A stretch of 64,000 nucleotides of DNA from Amycolatopsis methanolica 239 (GTDB lineage Bacteria; Actinomycetota; Actinomycetes; Mycobacteriales; Pseudonocardiaceae). The DNA lies in the NCBI RefSeq assembly GCF_000739085.1, contig NZ_CP009110.1:6448001-6512000 (forward strand). Reading direction: 5' to 3'. Positions 49,157-59,179 of this stretch are shown piece after piece (the first letter of the stretch is position 1; each line of letters opens with the position of its first letter). A program made the translations under genes and the position numbers. The notes below the pieces were generated by a model. It ran no database searches, was not told the origin of the DNA, and worked only from the letters and a program-made list of their open reading frames with translations.

Positions 49157-50408
49157 CGTCCACACCCTCGCTACTGGTCGAGTCGGGTTCGGATTGGTCG
49201 TTGGGATCGCTGCCCAGCGGCGCCATGTTCAGCGGCTGCAAATAGACGTCGCCGCCCTCGATCGGCGGCATGTTCTCCTTGCCGCGTATGTCGTTCGCGC
49301 TCATCGCACCCACTTCGCGCATCACGCGGTAGAACTCCGCCCGCGCCTTGGAGTCGCCGCGCAACAGGCCCTCGACGTTGTACTCGGCGTAATCCTCCGG
49401 CGCGGTCGGCCAGATCAGCTCCTTGGTGATGCGCTGCTCGGTCGGCACCAGCCACACCGGGTGCAGGTCGAACTGCACGAAGCCCAGCGCCTGCTGCTCC
49501 AGCCCGGTGCCCCACGATGTCGACTTCTCGGTCTCCATCAGCAGGAACAGCGGCACGCCGAACATCCGCGCGACCTCGACCACCTGGAACCGGCGCGACT
49601 CCAGAAACTGTGCGTCGCGAAACGGCATCGTGATCGGCTGGAACGAAGCCCCAGAGTCCAGCACCGCGATGTCGTAGGCGGCCTCAGCGCCGGAGTGCTT
49701 GGCCTTCCACTGCCGCTTCAGCACCTCGGCCTGGTCAGGGTTGAGCCGCTGCTCGGTCTGCAGCACCCCGGAGAGCATGGCGCCCTGGCCGAAGAACTTC
49801 GCCCCGGACTTCTCCGCGGCGAGCGCCAGGCCCACGCCCTGCGCCGCGGCCCGGATCGGGGAGACCCCGCACACCCCGTCGTAACCCAGCCCAGGAATGT
49901 GCAGGACCTCGCGCGAGGTGAGCGGGTGCTGCCGCCCCTGGTCGTCGGTGACCTGGAAGATCTTGCCGCCGGGCAGCGCGTCGGTGGGCCTGACCCGGTC
50001 GACCTGCACGCGGTCAGGCCGGATCGGCCACAGCTCGACGACCTCGCCAGCGCGGTTGCGGACCTTCTGCAGGTAGGCGTTGCCCCACAGCACGCGATGC
50101 ACATAGGACAGCCGCCACAGCTCGTACGCAGTCAGCTCCGGGTGGGGATCCCGGAGCAGCCGCGGGGTGGTGCGCGCGCGGGTGCTCTCCCGGTAGCTGT
50201 GCAGCGGCAGCGCCGCCGACACCGAGGAGATCAGCGACACCGACCGCCACACCGCCGGCATGTGCAGCGCGGTCAGCTCCGACACCGGCACGCCAGCGTC
50301 GGAGCTCGCGCCCGTCATCCAGTTCAGCAGCGACGTCGACGTCAGCGGAACGGCCGGGTTCTCGACGCTGCGGGTGATCGCCCGCGCGACGGCGCGACCG
50401 AGCGTCAT
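49125..50408 (-). CDS. Portal protein, second copy
   Basis: Counterpart of 11303..12586; 427 aa. Confidence 0.95.
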   Translation of the reverse strand: MTLGRAVARAITRSVENPAVPLTSTSLLNWMTGASSDAGVPVSELTALHMPAVWRSVSLISSVSAALPLHSYRESTRARTTPRLLRDPHPELTAYELWRLSYVHRVLWGNAYLQKVRNRAGEVVELWPIRPDRVQVDRVRPTDALPGGKIFQVTDDQGRQHPLTSREVLHIPGLGYDGVCGVSPIRAAAQGVGLALAAEKSGAKFFGQGAMLSGVLQTEQRLNPDQAEVLKRQWKAKHSGAEAAYDIAVLDSGASFQPITMPFRDAQFLESRRFQVVEVARMFGVPLFLLMETEKSTSWGTGLEQQALGFVQFDLHPVWLVPTEQRITKELIWPTAPEDYAEYNVEGLLRGDSKARAEFYRVMREVGAMSANDIRGKENMPPIEGGDVYLQPLNMAPLGSDPNDQSEPDSTSSEGVDDDDDPDAGDS

Positions 50409-50626
50409 CCGTCACCCCGTGCCTTCTCGGCCCGCCACGCGCTGCGCGCCGCTCCGAGCGCGGCTCCGATCGCCCCCGCCAGCGGCGAGCCCTTGCGCTG
50501 CGGCCGCAGGTTGGCCCAGACCACCAGCAGAAGCCCGGCGCCGAGCAGCGCCAACGGCGGCCACAGCAGGTACAGGAACGCCACGACGAGCGCGTAACCG
50601 ACCGCCTCGACCAGGTTGCTCAGCAC
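50405..50626 (-). CDS. Small membrane protein, second copy
   Basis: Counterpart of 12583..12804; 73 aa. Confidence 0.75.
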   Translation of the reverse strand: MLSNLVEAVGYALVVAFLYLLWPPLALLGAGLLLVVWANLRPQRKGSPLAGAIGAALGAARSAWRAEKARGDG

Positions 50627-50639
50627 TGCGCGCCCCTTC

Positions 50640-52187
50640 TCACCAGATGTTCGGCGGACCCTCGTCCGCCGTGATCACGTCGATACGGGCCAGGAAGGCC
50701 CACCGCGCCAACGTCACCGTCACCAGCGGGCTGATGTCGGAGTCGGCGGTCTTGCGCGCCCACGCGTAGGCGTCACCCAACGGCCGCGGCTTCGCGCCGG
50801 CGACCGCCGTGTTGAGCTGCGACTGGTCGATGTGCCGCAGCGTCCCCTGCGTCACCGCGTCGACCAGGTGCCCGCACGCGGCCGCCACCTCGCTGGAGGT
50901 CGGGATCGCCAGCTGCCCGCGCTTGGGCTCCGACGGGTCCTCCGGCACGGTGATGCCGACCTTCTTCAGGTCCAGCAGCAGCGACCCCGCCGGCCCCTTC
51001 ACATCCAGCGCGATCGCGACCGGGTTCCACCGCGCGACGAGCTCCACCAGCCGCTGCACAACCCAGTCGGTGCCCGGCCGGCGGTCAATGAGCTCGACGT
51101 GGCCCAGCCCGTCCGCCCGCGGCGAGTAGAGGCCGATCGATGCCCAGTCCCGCTTGGGGGTCACGTCGATCGCGAAGGCGACGTCCTCGCCGGCCTGCGA
51201 GGTCACGTCTACGCACCCGGCCGGCGCCGGGGTGCTCCACCGCTGGTAGTCCAGCGGGCCGCCCTCGGTGGCCGGCGGTGCCGGCCAGATCCCCAGCCGC
51301 TCCCGCGCGAACCCGCGCGGGCTCATCGACTCCAGCTCGTCCTCGACGAAGTCCTCGGAGATCCGGATGCCGTAGGCCGGGTTGGTGGCCGTCCACAGCT
51401 CCCGGTCGGAGAGGTCGATGCCCTCGAGGTTGTCCAGGTCGCCCTCGGCGCCCCAGTCCCGGTATCCCAGGCGGCCGCTGCGGCCCTCAAGTGCCCGCTT
51501 GCGGACCCGGAAGAGGATCTCTCCGCTGTAGGAGCTCAGCGGCGGGCTGGAGGTGTAGATGATCTGCGGGCCCGGCACCTCCATCGAGCGGGCCGACATC
51601 GTGGGCAGCAGCGCCTCGTGCTGCTCGTCGGTGTAGGCGAACGTCTCGTCGATGATGTTCAGGTCGCCGGTGAAGCCACGGCCGGAGGCCTTGCTGCGGG
51701 CGATGAACTTGATCTCCTGGCCGGTGTCGAGCCGCTCGAAACCCTCCTCGCCGTTGGTGTTGGAGATCTTGATCAGGATGCCGTCGACGTCGACCAGGTT
51801 CTCGTTGTCGCCGACCTGCTCGCCGAGGTTCCTGATCAGCCGCTTCAGGCGCCGGAACGCCCGCAGCGCGGTCTTGTACTCGTGCGCACTGAAGATGATC
51901 AGCGCCTCCCCGAGCAGGAAGAACCCGGCCAGGATGCGGCCCTCGAGGATGCCGCCTTTGCCGTTCTGCCGTCCGACCAGCTCGGCGTATTCGAAGCACG
52001 CCCACTTGCCATCCGGCCGCACACCGAGGATGTGCGTCAGGGCCTGCTGCTGCCAGAAGTCCAGTTCTTGCCCGGCCCGCCGACACAGCTCGATCGCCTC
52101 GGCGCCGATGCTGTAGACGTAGGGCGGGATCAGCTCAAGGCGTGGCCTCAGCGCGCCTTTCGGCGATTCGGGCGGTGATGTCGGCAA
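50640..52187 (-). CDS. Terminase large subunit, second copy
   Basis: Counterpart of 12818..14365; 515 aa, TTG start. Confidence 0.95.
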   Translation of the reverse strand: MPTSPPESPKGALRPRLELIPPYVYSIGAEAIELCRRAGQELDFWQQQALTHILGVRPDGKWACFEYAELVGRQNGKGGILEGRILAGFFLLGEALIIFSAHEYKTALRAFRRLKRLIRNLGEQVGDNENLVDVDGILIKISNTNGEEGFERLDTGQEIKFIARSKASGRGFTGDLNIIDETFAYTDEQHEALLPTMSARSMEVPGPQIIYTSSPPLSSYSGEILFRVRKRALEGRSGRLGYRDWGAEGDLDNLEGIDLSDRELWTATNPAYGIRISEDFVEDELESMSPRGFARERLGIWPAPPATEGGPLDYQRWSTPAPAGCVDVTSQAGEDVAFAIDVTPKRDWASIGLYSPRADGLGHVELIDRRPGTDWVVQRLVELVARWNPVAIALDVKGPAGSLLLDLKKVGITVPEDPSEPKRGQLAIPTSSEVAAACGHLVDAVTQGTLRHIDQSQLNTAVAGAKPRPLGDAYAWARKTADSDISPLVTVTLARWAFLARIDVITADEGPPNIW

Positions 52188-52728
52188 TGCCCGCCCCCTT
52201 CACCCCTCCTGTCGCCGGTGTTGCACCGGACGTCGCCGAGCCGGTCCGTCCCGGCCGCCCGCGGCCGCGGGACGCGCCGCCCTGCCGCAGTTCGCTCACC
52301 AGCTGTTTGAACGCCACCGCCTGCTGCCGGGCCTCCTTGAGCACCCCGGTCACCACGACCACGAACGTCCGCCCGTCCTCCAGCGGGTCGAGCTCCAACC
52401 ACGGCCCGTCGCCGTGCAGCTGGGCGTCGAGCTTGTCGAGCCGGTCCGCCAGGCGACAGGCCTCCAGCAGCACGGCCTGCTCCAGCGGCGCGAGCTTGCC
52501 GTCCTGCAGCCCTGCGGCCCACAGCTGCCGGCCGCGCGGAGCGAGCCCGGAAGGCACCTCGGGGGCGGTGTTACCCGGCTCCGGAGGAGCCGCGGCCGGA
52601 GGCGGCGAAACCGTCTCTCCGGCCGGTTGTGACGTCACCGCTTTGCATCGCCCTGGAACGCATAAGCCGTGGTCACCGCGCTTGTGAGCCCTGTAACGAC
52701 GCTGCCGTTCCGCCCCCGAGTCCGCCAT
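52135..52728 (-). CDS. Terminase small subunit, second copy
   Basis: Counterpart of 14313..14906; 197 aa. Confidence 0.85.
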   Translation of the reverse strand: MADSGAERQRRYRAHKRGDHGLCVPGRCKAVTSQPAGETVSPPPAAAPPEPGNTAPEVPSGLAPRGRQLWAAGLQDGKLAPLEQAVLLEACRLADRLDKLDAQLHGDGPWLELDPLEDGRTFVVVVTGVLKEARQQAVAFKQLVSELRQGGASRGRGRPGRTGSATSGATPATGGVKGAGIADITARIAERRAEATP

Positions 52729-52861
52729 CGCTCCTCCGTGCTCACTCCTGCCCACATTCGGGCCTCCGGGGGGAGAGAAGGGCAGGTGGGCGCGGAGTTG
52801 CCCTCGCGCCCGCGCTCAAGATCGGGAGCCCCCTCCCCCGCCGATCGTCCGTCCACGGTGG

Positions 52862-53332
52862 TCACCAGGTGCGGGAGGTCCGGACCGGTGTCGTCGCGGC
52901 CGCGGGGCCGGGGTCGGCGTCAACCGCGCACGGCCGGTACCGCGCGTACCAGCTACGAATGGCGGCCGCCGTGCCCTCCGGACGGGCGTCGGCGTGGGCA
53001 CGACGCATGCACTCGGCGGCACCTGGGTTGAGCACGTGCACCGCCGTCGCGCGCAGCTGGTGAGCCAGCGCCAGGCGCTGCGCCGGAGCGGGCACCGAGC
53101 GCACGACGTAGGCGGTGATCGCCTCGGCCCGCGCGATGCGCGCGATCTCGTCGAGCATCACCTGCTCGGCCCGCTGCGCGATGACCTCGTCGTGGCCCCA
53201 GCGCACCGGGCTCCCGAGCCGCTGCGCTATCGCGTCCCGGTCGAGCACCAGGTCGCCGGGGTTGGCCAAGGCCTGCGCCAGGGTGGACTTGCCGGCACAT
53301 GGTGGCCCGGCGATCAGCACCACCGTGCGCAT
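52862..53332 (-). CDS. P-loop kinase-like protein, second copy
   Basis: Counterpart of 15040..15510; 156 aa. Confidence 0.72.
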   Translation of the reverse strand: MRTVVLIAGPPCAGKSTLAQALANPGDLVLDRDAIAQRLGSPVRWGHDEVIAQRAEQVMLDEIARIARAEAITAYVVRSVPAPAQRLALAHQLRATAVHVLNPGAAECMRRAHADARPEGTAAAIRSWYARYRPCAVDADPGPAAATTPVRTSRTW

Positions 53333-53335
53333 GAG

Positions 53336-53605
53336 CTACCAGCTCCGGGAGGTCTTGATCGCAGGCTGGTAAGTCACGTCCGCTCCCCGTTGGCTGTTGC
53401 ACCTGCGATGCGCGGGCCGTGCGTTGTCCAGGGAGTCCGGCCCGCCCAGCGAGCGCGGCACGATGTGGTCGACCGTGAACGACATCGGGTGTTCGTGGTG
53501 CAGCGCCAGGTTGATCGGGTGACCGCAGATTCCGCAGGTGCAGCGGCCGGCCTGCACGCACAGGTCCCGCACCCGCGCGCAGACCAGCCGCCACACACTC
53601 GGCAC
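53336..53605 (-). CDS. HNH endonuclease, second copy
   Basis: Counterpart of 15514..15783; GTG start. Confidence 0.87.
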   Translation of the reverse strand: MPSVWRLVCARVRDLCVQAGRCTCGICGHPINLALHHEHPMSFTVDHIVPRSLGGPDSLDNARPAHRRCNSQRGADVTYQPAIKTSRSW

Positions 53606-53638
53606 CGGGCACCCTCCTCCGCTGCCCGTCGCCACGCA

Positions 53639-53682
53639 CGCGAAAGCCCCGATCGGCAGGGGGTCCGATCGGGGCTTTCGCG
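53639..53682 (-). terminator. 18-bp late-leader hairpin, second copy
   Basis: Same stem and loop as 15817..15860. Confidence 0.75.
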
Positions 53683-53711
53683 TTCTGGGCACACTGCGCC
53701 TAAGTGACGTC

Positions 53712-53742
53712 AGTATGCGTGATGATCACCGGTGGTCGTCAA
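53712..53742 (-). promoter_or_regulatory. Candidate late promoter, second copy
   Basis: Same boxes as 15890..15920. Confidence 0.4.
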
Positions 53743-53777
53743 CAGGGGGCGCGTCGCGCGTGTCGCGGCGTTCGGGC

Positions 53778-54047
53778 TCAGCGGCCGGCCGACGTCGTTC
53801 CGTCGGTCTCGCGCCATGCGCCAGCATCATGACCGGCGGCGGCGAGGGCGTCGTAGACGTTGCGGCGGGTCAGTCCCGCCGCTTCGGCGAGCTGGGCGCC
53901 GGTGGCCCCGGCCAGCTTGGCAGTGACGAGCTCCTCGTTTCGCTTCGCGCGGACCCGGTCGGCCAAGGCCTCGATCCGGGCCAGCTGCGCGGCCCGCTTG
54001 CGGACCTGCTCGAGCTCGGGCGGTGGAGGTGTGGGCTTGCGCGGCAT
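53778..54047 (-). CDS. Small HTH protein, second copy
   Basis: Counterpart of 15956..16225; 89 aa. Confidence 0.7.
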   Translation of the reverse strand: MPRKPTPPPPELEQVRKRAAQLARIEALADRVRAKRNEELVTAKLAGATGAQLAEAAGLTRRNVYDALAAAGHDAGAWRETDGTTSAGR

Positions 54048-54165
54048 GACGTGCTCCCGGTTATCCTGGCGTCGGAGTTTCTTCCACTCGGCCCCGGTGT
54101 GCTGTGCAAGAGCCGCCGGGGCATTTTCGTGGCCCGCTACAGAGGGAAGGGTCCGGGGTGGAGCG

Positions 54166-54196
54166 CCGGGGCGGCGGCTGGGTGCCGCCGCCCCGG
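54166..54196 (-). terminator. 13-bp terminator, second copy
   Basis: Same as 16344..16374. Confidence 0.8.
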
Positions 54197-54202
54197 GTTG
54201 GT

Positions 54203-54580
54203 TCATCCGATGATGGAGCCGAGGTGCTTGGCGTCGAGACGCCCGCGCACCACCCGCACCGTGCAGCCGAACTTGAACCGGACATCAGCCCGGTTGTTCA
54301 CGCCCCGCCAGTTGTACCGGTCCGAGACGGTGGTGGCCCGGGCCCTGATGGTCTGGGCGGTCCACTGCTCGAACTCGGCGTTGTCCTGGACGTGGGCCTG
54401 GACGGTGATGGTGTTGCCCGCCACCGCGACCACGAGGATCACGGTCGAGGGCATCCGGCCCTCGTGCTGGTCGACCTTGAGGTCGCTCAAGATCCGACCG
54501 GCCACCCGGTAGAGGTCCTCGCCAGCACTTTCGTGATAGCGGACCCCGTAGAACCGGTCATCGGCGAACTTGTCGTCCAT
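54203..54580 (-). CDS. 125-aa unknown protein, second copy
   Basis: Counterpart of 16381..16758. Confidence 0.75.
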   Translation of the reverse strand: MDDKFADDRFYGVRYHESAGEDLYRVAGRILSDLKVDQHEGRMPSTVILVVAVAGNTITVQAHVQDNAEFEQWTAQTIRARATTVSDRYNWRGVNNRADVRFKFGCTVRVVRGRLDAKHLGSIIG

Positions 54581-54664
54581 CCGGAGTTCCTTCCACTCTG
54601 TAGTTATCCCCCGGCGGGTGGTGCAAGCACCCGGTCCCGGGGGCCGCCCCGTTCGGGACTTCTT

Positions 54665-54705
54665 AATTATGTACCCCCGGGACTCACTATCGCAAGTGGA
54701 TAGTG
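54665..54705 (-). promoter_or_regulatory. Promoter/operator, second copy
   Basis: Same as 16843..16883. Confidence 0.5.
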
Positions 54706-54721
54706 TGTGGTGCGGAGCACA

Positions 54722-55144
54722 CTACTGGGCGGCGAGCTCGCGGGCCTTGGCCTCAGCCAGTTCGTGCGCCCGCTCCGGAGTGGACGCGTAGGCAGTCAGG
54801 TGGTGAACGTCGGTGCCGCTCACCGCGCGCTCCAGCTCGCCGGCGTCGGTGTCGACGTGCACCCGCTCGCCGGGCATGTCGGCGGTGTCGAACACGACCC
54901 GGGATGCGCCGCGAAGCTTCGCCGGCGCGGACAGCTGCCAGCTGCCGCCCTGCACGCTCGCCCGGCACGCCCACACATGCGCGACGAACCCGACTCCGGC
55001 CTGGGCCACGCGCACGGGCGCGACGATGTGCCCCTCGCCGAGCTCGGCGGCGAGCTTGCCCGCGGTCTCGGCGTCTGGCCATGCGGCGAGGATCTCCGGG
55101 AACTCGCCGAGTCGCAGGATCGCGTGCAAGGTCTGCTCACTCAT
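54722..55144 (-). CDS. 140-aa early protein, second copy
   Basis: Counterpart of 16900..17322. Confidence 0.72.
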   Translation of the reverse strand: MSEQTLHAILRLGEFPEILAAWPDAETAGKLAAELGEGHIVAPVRVAQAGVGFVAHVWACRASVQGGSWQLSAPAKLRGASRVVFDTADMPGERVHVDTDAGELERAVSGTDVHHLTAYASTPERAHELAEAKARELAAQ

Positions 55145-55853
55145 GCTGGTCATCCTCCTCGATCGGCCGGATGGTGCCAGTCCACCCGCCGTTGCCCTCC
55201 GCTCCGGAGCGCAGCCGTGGACGCGACGGCTGCGCCTGGTCCTGCTGCTCGAGCACCTCACGCAGCAGTTCGAAGTTCGCCGGCGGCCAGCAGTGCTGGC
55301 ACGCCAGGCACACGCACCCGCGCTCCGGATCGATCTGCAGCGCGGGCACTTGCACGTGCCCGTGCTCCTGGTCCCCGCGCCACACCATTCCGGCGCCGCA
55401 CGCCGGGCAGGCCGCGGCCATGTGCAGCTGGCGCGGTGGGTCCAGCAGGTTGTTGATCTGGGCCGCCCAGTACTGCAGTTCATGCACGACCCAGGCGACC
55501 CGGTCACCGTCGGCCCATCGGCCTGCGATCGCCGCGGCCGCGCGGAACCGGGAGACCGGATCGGCGTCGGCCACCATCGCGTTGTAGTGCAGCTCGGCCG
55601 CGGCGCGCTCGACTTGGCGCCGCAGGTCCGCGGCGGCGAGCCGGAGCGGTTCGGTCGTGCGCGCGCCGCTGGCCTTGCCGGTCTCGCCGCCGTGCGCGAG
55701 CGCCTGGTCCAGCTGCTCGAGCAACGATGGCGCGTGATGCGTGGTGGTCGTCAGGTCCTCGCGGACGATTTTGCGTTCGATCGGGTCGACGAGCGCGGCG
55801 AGCGCTCGCCGCAGCTCGCCCTGCAAGGCGCGCAGAGTGCGCTGATCGGTCAT
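55137..55853 (-). CDS. Zinc-binding 238-aa protein, second copy
   Basis: Counterpart of 17315..18031. Confidence 0.72.
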   Translation of the reverse strand: MTDQRTLRALQGELRRALAALVDPIERKIVREDLTTTTHHAPSLLEQLDQALAHGGETGKASGARTTEPLRLAAADLRRQVERAAAELHYNAMVADADPVSRFRAAAAIAGRWADGDRVAWVVHELQYWAAQINNLLDPPRQLHMAAACPACGAGMVWRGDQEHGHVQVPALQIDPERGCVCLACQHCWPPANFELLREVLEQQDQAQPSRPRLRSGAEGNGGWTGTIRPIEEDDQHE

Positions 55854-56308
55854 CGGGTCCCCCGTGCGTGGATTGTGCGTGGTGGCCGCGGCCGGTGGTC
55901 CGGGCCGGTGTTGCGGTGGCGGCGCAGGTGCAGCGCGCGCATCTTCGGATCCGTCGGCGGTGCCGGCCGGGCCAGCCCGGCGTGCTGCAGGCACTCGGCC
56001 ATCGCGTTGACGGTCGGCACAAGGCTCGCGAAGGCCTGCGCCACGCCCTCGACCAGCTGTCGCCAGACCGGAGCGGCTCCGCGCAGCACGACCGCTGCGG
56101 CCTCCAGCCGCCGCTCGGCTTCCTGCTCTCTCGCCCGGGCCAGCGCCGCGCGCAGGACGTCGGCCTCCGGGGTGACCTGCACGCGGCTCGCCGCCCAGAG
56201 CCGCTGGTGCACCTCGCAGCAGAAGTCCGGCGACGGTGAGTCGCCGAGGGGGCCGCCGCACCAGTGGCAGCCGATCGCCTGGTCGATCAGCTCGATGATG
56301 TCGGTCAT
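55850..56308 (-). CDS. Cys/His-cluster protein, second copy
   Basis: Counterpart of 18028..18486; 152 aa. Confidence 0.7.
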   Translation of the reverse strand: MTDIIELIDQAIGCHWCGGPLGDSPSPDFCCEVHQRLWAASRVQVTPEADVLRAALARAREQEAERRLEAAAVVLRGAAPVWRQLVEGVAQAFASLVPTVNAMAECLQHAGLARPAPPTDPKMRALHLRRHRNTGPDHRPRPPRTIHARGTR

Positions 56309-56508
56309 GCCCGCTCGGCTCCGGTCTGCTCGATCTGGTCGACAAGCGCGAGCAGCGCGTAGCCGACGCCGAGCGTCGCCGCGCTGTCGATGTGCTCGAA
56401 CGGCAGGTGTTGCACCTCGTCGGTGTAGGCGTCGAGTTGCTGGGCCGCGCGGTCGAGCCAGGCGCGGGCCTGGCCGGCCGCGGGTGGCCGCGGGGTCATG
56501 GGGTCCAT
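56305..56508 (-). CDS. 67-aa protein, second copy
   Basis: Counterpart of 18483..18686. Confidence 0.62.
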   Translation of the reverse strand: MDPMTPRPPAAGQARAWLDRAAQQLDAYTDEVQHLPFEHIDSAATLGVGYALLALVDQIEQTGAERA

Positions 56509-56723
56509 CGTTCGGAGTCCCTTCCTTCCTGTCGTTCGGCTTTCGCGATCCGCTGGTGGTGCGCTGGGCCGCGCAACGGCTCGCCGGTGATGACGTTCGT
56601 GCAGGTCTTGCCTGGCTGGGCGTTGCAGCGTGGGCAGTCGGTGGTCTCGGCGTCCTCGCGGGTCATGAGGAAGTTGCCGAGCTCGTCGAGGCGCCGGAGC
56701 TCGCCCGCGGTGTAGCGGCTCAC
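56496..56723 (-). CDS. Actinophage zinc-finger protein, second copy
   Basis: Counterpart of 18674..18901; 75 aa. Confidence 0.7.
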   Translation of the reverse strand: MSRYTAGELRRLDELGNFLMTREDAETTDCPRCNAQPGKTCTNVITGEPLRGPAHHQRIAKAERQEGRDSERWTP

Positions 56724-57817
56724 GGCGGACCGTCCGAACCGGGCAGGCTCTGCTCGCACTCGACGCACCCGGTGTCGACCGGGTAGCCGTGCACGCACAG
56801 CTCGGCCTGGTCCTCGTCGACATCGTCCGGGGCGGGCGGGGTGTAGCCGGTGATGCCCTTGGCGTAGGGGCTGGGGGCGAGGTTCCCTCGTGCGGTGGTG
56901 GGTGGTCCGACGGTGGGGCGTTTCCCGGTTGGTCCGGCGTCTCCCACTCGGTCTTTCCAGGACGGTTTCAGTGCGGCACCCATCCCGGCCCCGCCCCTAC
57001 CCAGCCCGACCGTGGTGCCGCCGCTGATGCCGTCGCGGATCTGCCCGTTTCCGGGCGCGACCTGCCCATTCGTGTAGGTCGGGGCGGGAGTGTCCGTGCC
57101 GTCCGGTGGATCCGGCGTCCTGGCCGGATCTGGATCGGATCCAACTGCGGATCTGGGTCCGGGTGCTGATGTGGCGTTGATCTTGCGCTGATCGGACGTT
57201 GGTCCGTCGTTGATCTTGTCCGGGTCGGGCGGGGGCAGGAGGTCCATGCCGGCGACCTCGGGCGTGCAGTCCTGCTTGCGCGAATTGCAGCCGCGGCAGG
57301 CCACGACGAGGTTGTCCGCTCCGGCGGCGATCTTCGGGTCGACGTGGTCGAACACGCCGCCCGCCGGGGTCTTGCGGTCCTGCCAGCGGACCTCGATGCC
57401 GCAGTAGCGGCAGCGGCTGCCGTCGCGGGCGCGCACCGCGGCCTTGAGCTGCGGGTCGCGCAGCTCGCGCCGCTTTGCCTTGTGCACGTCGTTCTCCGAC
57501 CGGGACGGGTTGCGGTCGAGGAACCCGTGCACGTAGAACCCGCCGAGCTCGGCGGGCCAGTCGCGGCCCTCCAGGCAGCGGCACTCGTCGCCGTGTTGGT
57601 GCAGGAACGGGCCCCGGTCGGCCACGCGCATCTCGGTCAGCGCACGCAGTTCGGCCCGGGAGGCGATCTCCCGGGCCTTGTCGGCAGGAATCCAGCCGTC
57701 CGTCCGTTGCGCCGAGCAGTACAGCTTCATGCGCTGTACGGCGCCGTAGGCGGCGTTTCCCACCGCTCGCACGAGAACGTCGTCGTACTCGACGTCGTCC
57801 GTCCGCAGCCACGGCAT
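56720..57817 (-). CDS. HNH-domain protein, second copy
   Basis: Counterpart of 18898..19995; 365 aa. Confidence 0.8.
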   Translation of the reverse strand: MPWLRTDDVEYDDVLVRAVGNAAYGAVQRMKLYCSAQRTDGWIPADKAREIASRAELRALTEMRVADRGPFLHQHGDECRCLEGRDWPAELGGFYVHGFLDRNPSRSENDVHKAKRRELRDPQLKAAVRARDGSRCRYCGIEVRWQDRKTPAGGVFDHVDPKIAAGADNLVVACRGCNSRKQDCTPEVAGMDLLPPPDPDKINDGPTSDQRKINATSAPGPRSAVGSDPDPARTPDPPDGTDTPAPTYTNGQVAPGNGQIRDGISGGTTVGLGRGGAGMGAALKPSWKDRVGDAGPTGKRPTVGPPTTARGNLAPSPYAKGITGYTPPAPDDVDEDQAELCVHGYPVDTGCVECEQSLPGSDGPP

Positions 57818-57916
57818 CGGTCACCGCCCGCCGCTCGGCACGGACACCGCGCAGCACTGGCCGCTGCCCTCCAACGGTGATTCCTCCAGCATCGTGCTTG
57901 TCCACTTCGGATAGGT

Positions 57917-57956
57917 GACCGGCCGCGCCCCCGGGGAAGCAGGGGCGCGGCCGGTC
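57917..57956 (-). terminator. Early-operon terminator, second copy
   Basis: Same as 20095..20134. Confidence 0.85.
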
Positions 57957-57996
57957 GGCTGTGACGGCGCTCAAGGCGAGCGCCGAGATCGGGTAA

Positions 57997-58128
57997 TCAG
58001 GTCTGCTGGTCCGGCGCCGGCTCGCGGTGCGCCCCGTCGCTCTCGTCGCGTGCGTCGTCGGTGGCGGGCACGGGGTGTTTGCCCCAGAGGCTCCATGCGG
58101 CGGGCGGGATCGGCGGCTGCTCAGGCAT
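57997..58128 (-). CDS. 43-aa protein, second copy
   Basis: Counterpart of 20175..20306. Confidence 0.65.
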   Translation of the reverse strand: MPEQPPIPPAAWSLWGKHPVPATDDARDESDGAHREPAPDQQT

Positions 58129-58499
58129 CAGCGGGGGGTCTCCTGGTGGGTGAGAGCGGCGCGGAGGTCCCGGATCAGGTCGGCGGGGTCCGGGTCGCGG
58201 CCGTCCTCGAACTCGGCCTCGTCACGGTCCAGCCGGGCGAGCGCAGCGTCGATGCGGGCCTGGAGGTCGTCGCGCTCGCGGCGCGTGGCCATGAGCCGGC
58301 CGCGGTCCTCGACCGCCTCCTGCCGGTACTGGAGGCAGTTCGCGTGCAGCCGCTCCAGCTCGGCGAGGATCTTGCCAGCGAGGTCGGCGACCTTCGCGGC
58401 GCTCGGCTCCGGCACGCGTCCGGCTGCCCAGTTCTCGGCGTAGGCGCGCAGGGCGATCGCCGAGGCACGCGGGCCCGCCATTTTCGACTTCTCGGTCAT
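58128..58499 (-). CDS. Coiled-coil 123-aa protein, second copy
   Basis: Counterpart of 20306..20677. Confidence 0.72.
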   Translation of the reverse strand: MTEKSKMAGPRASAIALRAYAENWAAGRVPEPSAAKVADLAGKILAELERLHANCLQYRQEAVEDRGRLMATRRERDDLQARIDAALARLDRDEAEFEDGRDPDPADLIRDLRAALTHQETPR

Positions 58500-59179
58500 C
58501 GCTTGCGCTCCTCGCGTCGGTGGAGCACGGCTGCGGCGGTGTTGGCGACGTCCTCCCACAGCGACACGCCCGGGTTGAACGGCGAGCGCGTCTCCGACCA
58601 GTTGTCGTTGGGGTCCCACAGCGCGGCGAGCTCGTCGGCGATCTCCCTACCCGCGTCGCACGGCTCGCACGGACGTCGAATCAGCTGGCGGAGGGCGTCC
58701 GGAATCCGGATGTCGAGCACGATGACGACATCCTCAGGGGCCTGAGCCGGAGCGGTCTCGGGGCCGCGCTCGAGCACACGGACGGTCGTGGGCAGCACGG
58801 CGTACGGCGTCGGCTCGCCGGGCTTGAGCACGGCCAGCCAGCCGCGCCGGTTGATGTCTTCGTCGTCGACCAGCGTGCCCTCTACGACGGGGAAGTCCCG
58901 TCCGCCGTAGCCGCGGACCCGGTCGCCGGGCCGGGGCTCCGGTCGGCCGAACCGCTGCTCAGCATCGGCGCTGAGCTTGAACAGGTCCTGCGCCGTCAGG
59001 ACCTGCCCAGTGAGGACTGGGGCGGAGGCGATGCCGCGCGGGTAGCGGGCGCGCAGCGCGGTGCGGACCTTCTCACGGTCAGTGTCGCGGATGGCCGGCC
59101 CGGTGCCGGTGTTGCAGAGGCACAAGGCGTCGTGGACGAGCTGCACTATGTCGTCGGTGATGTCGGTCGGGCCGGTCAC
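58496..59179 (-). CDS. 227-aa early protein, second copy
   Basis: Counterpart of 20674..21357. Confidence 0.72.
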   Translation of the reverse strand: MTGPTDITDDIVQLVHDALCLCNTGTGPAIRDTDREKVRTALRARYPRGIASAPVLTGQVLTAQDLFKLSADAEQRFGRPEPRPGDRVRGYGGRDFPVVEGTLVDDEDINRRGWLAVLKPGEPTPYAVLPTTVRVLERGPETAPAQAPEDVVIVLDIRIPDALRQLIRRPCEPCDAGREIADELAALWDPNDNWSETRSPFNPGVSLWEDVANTAAAVLHRREERKR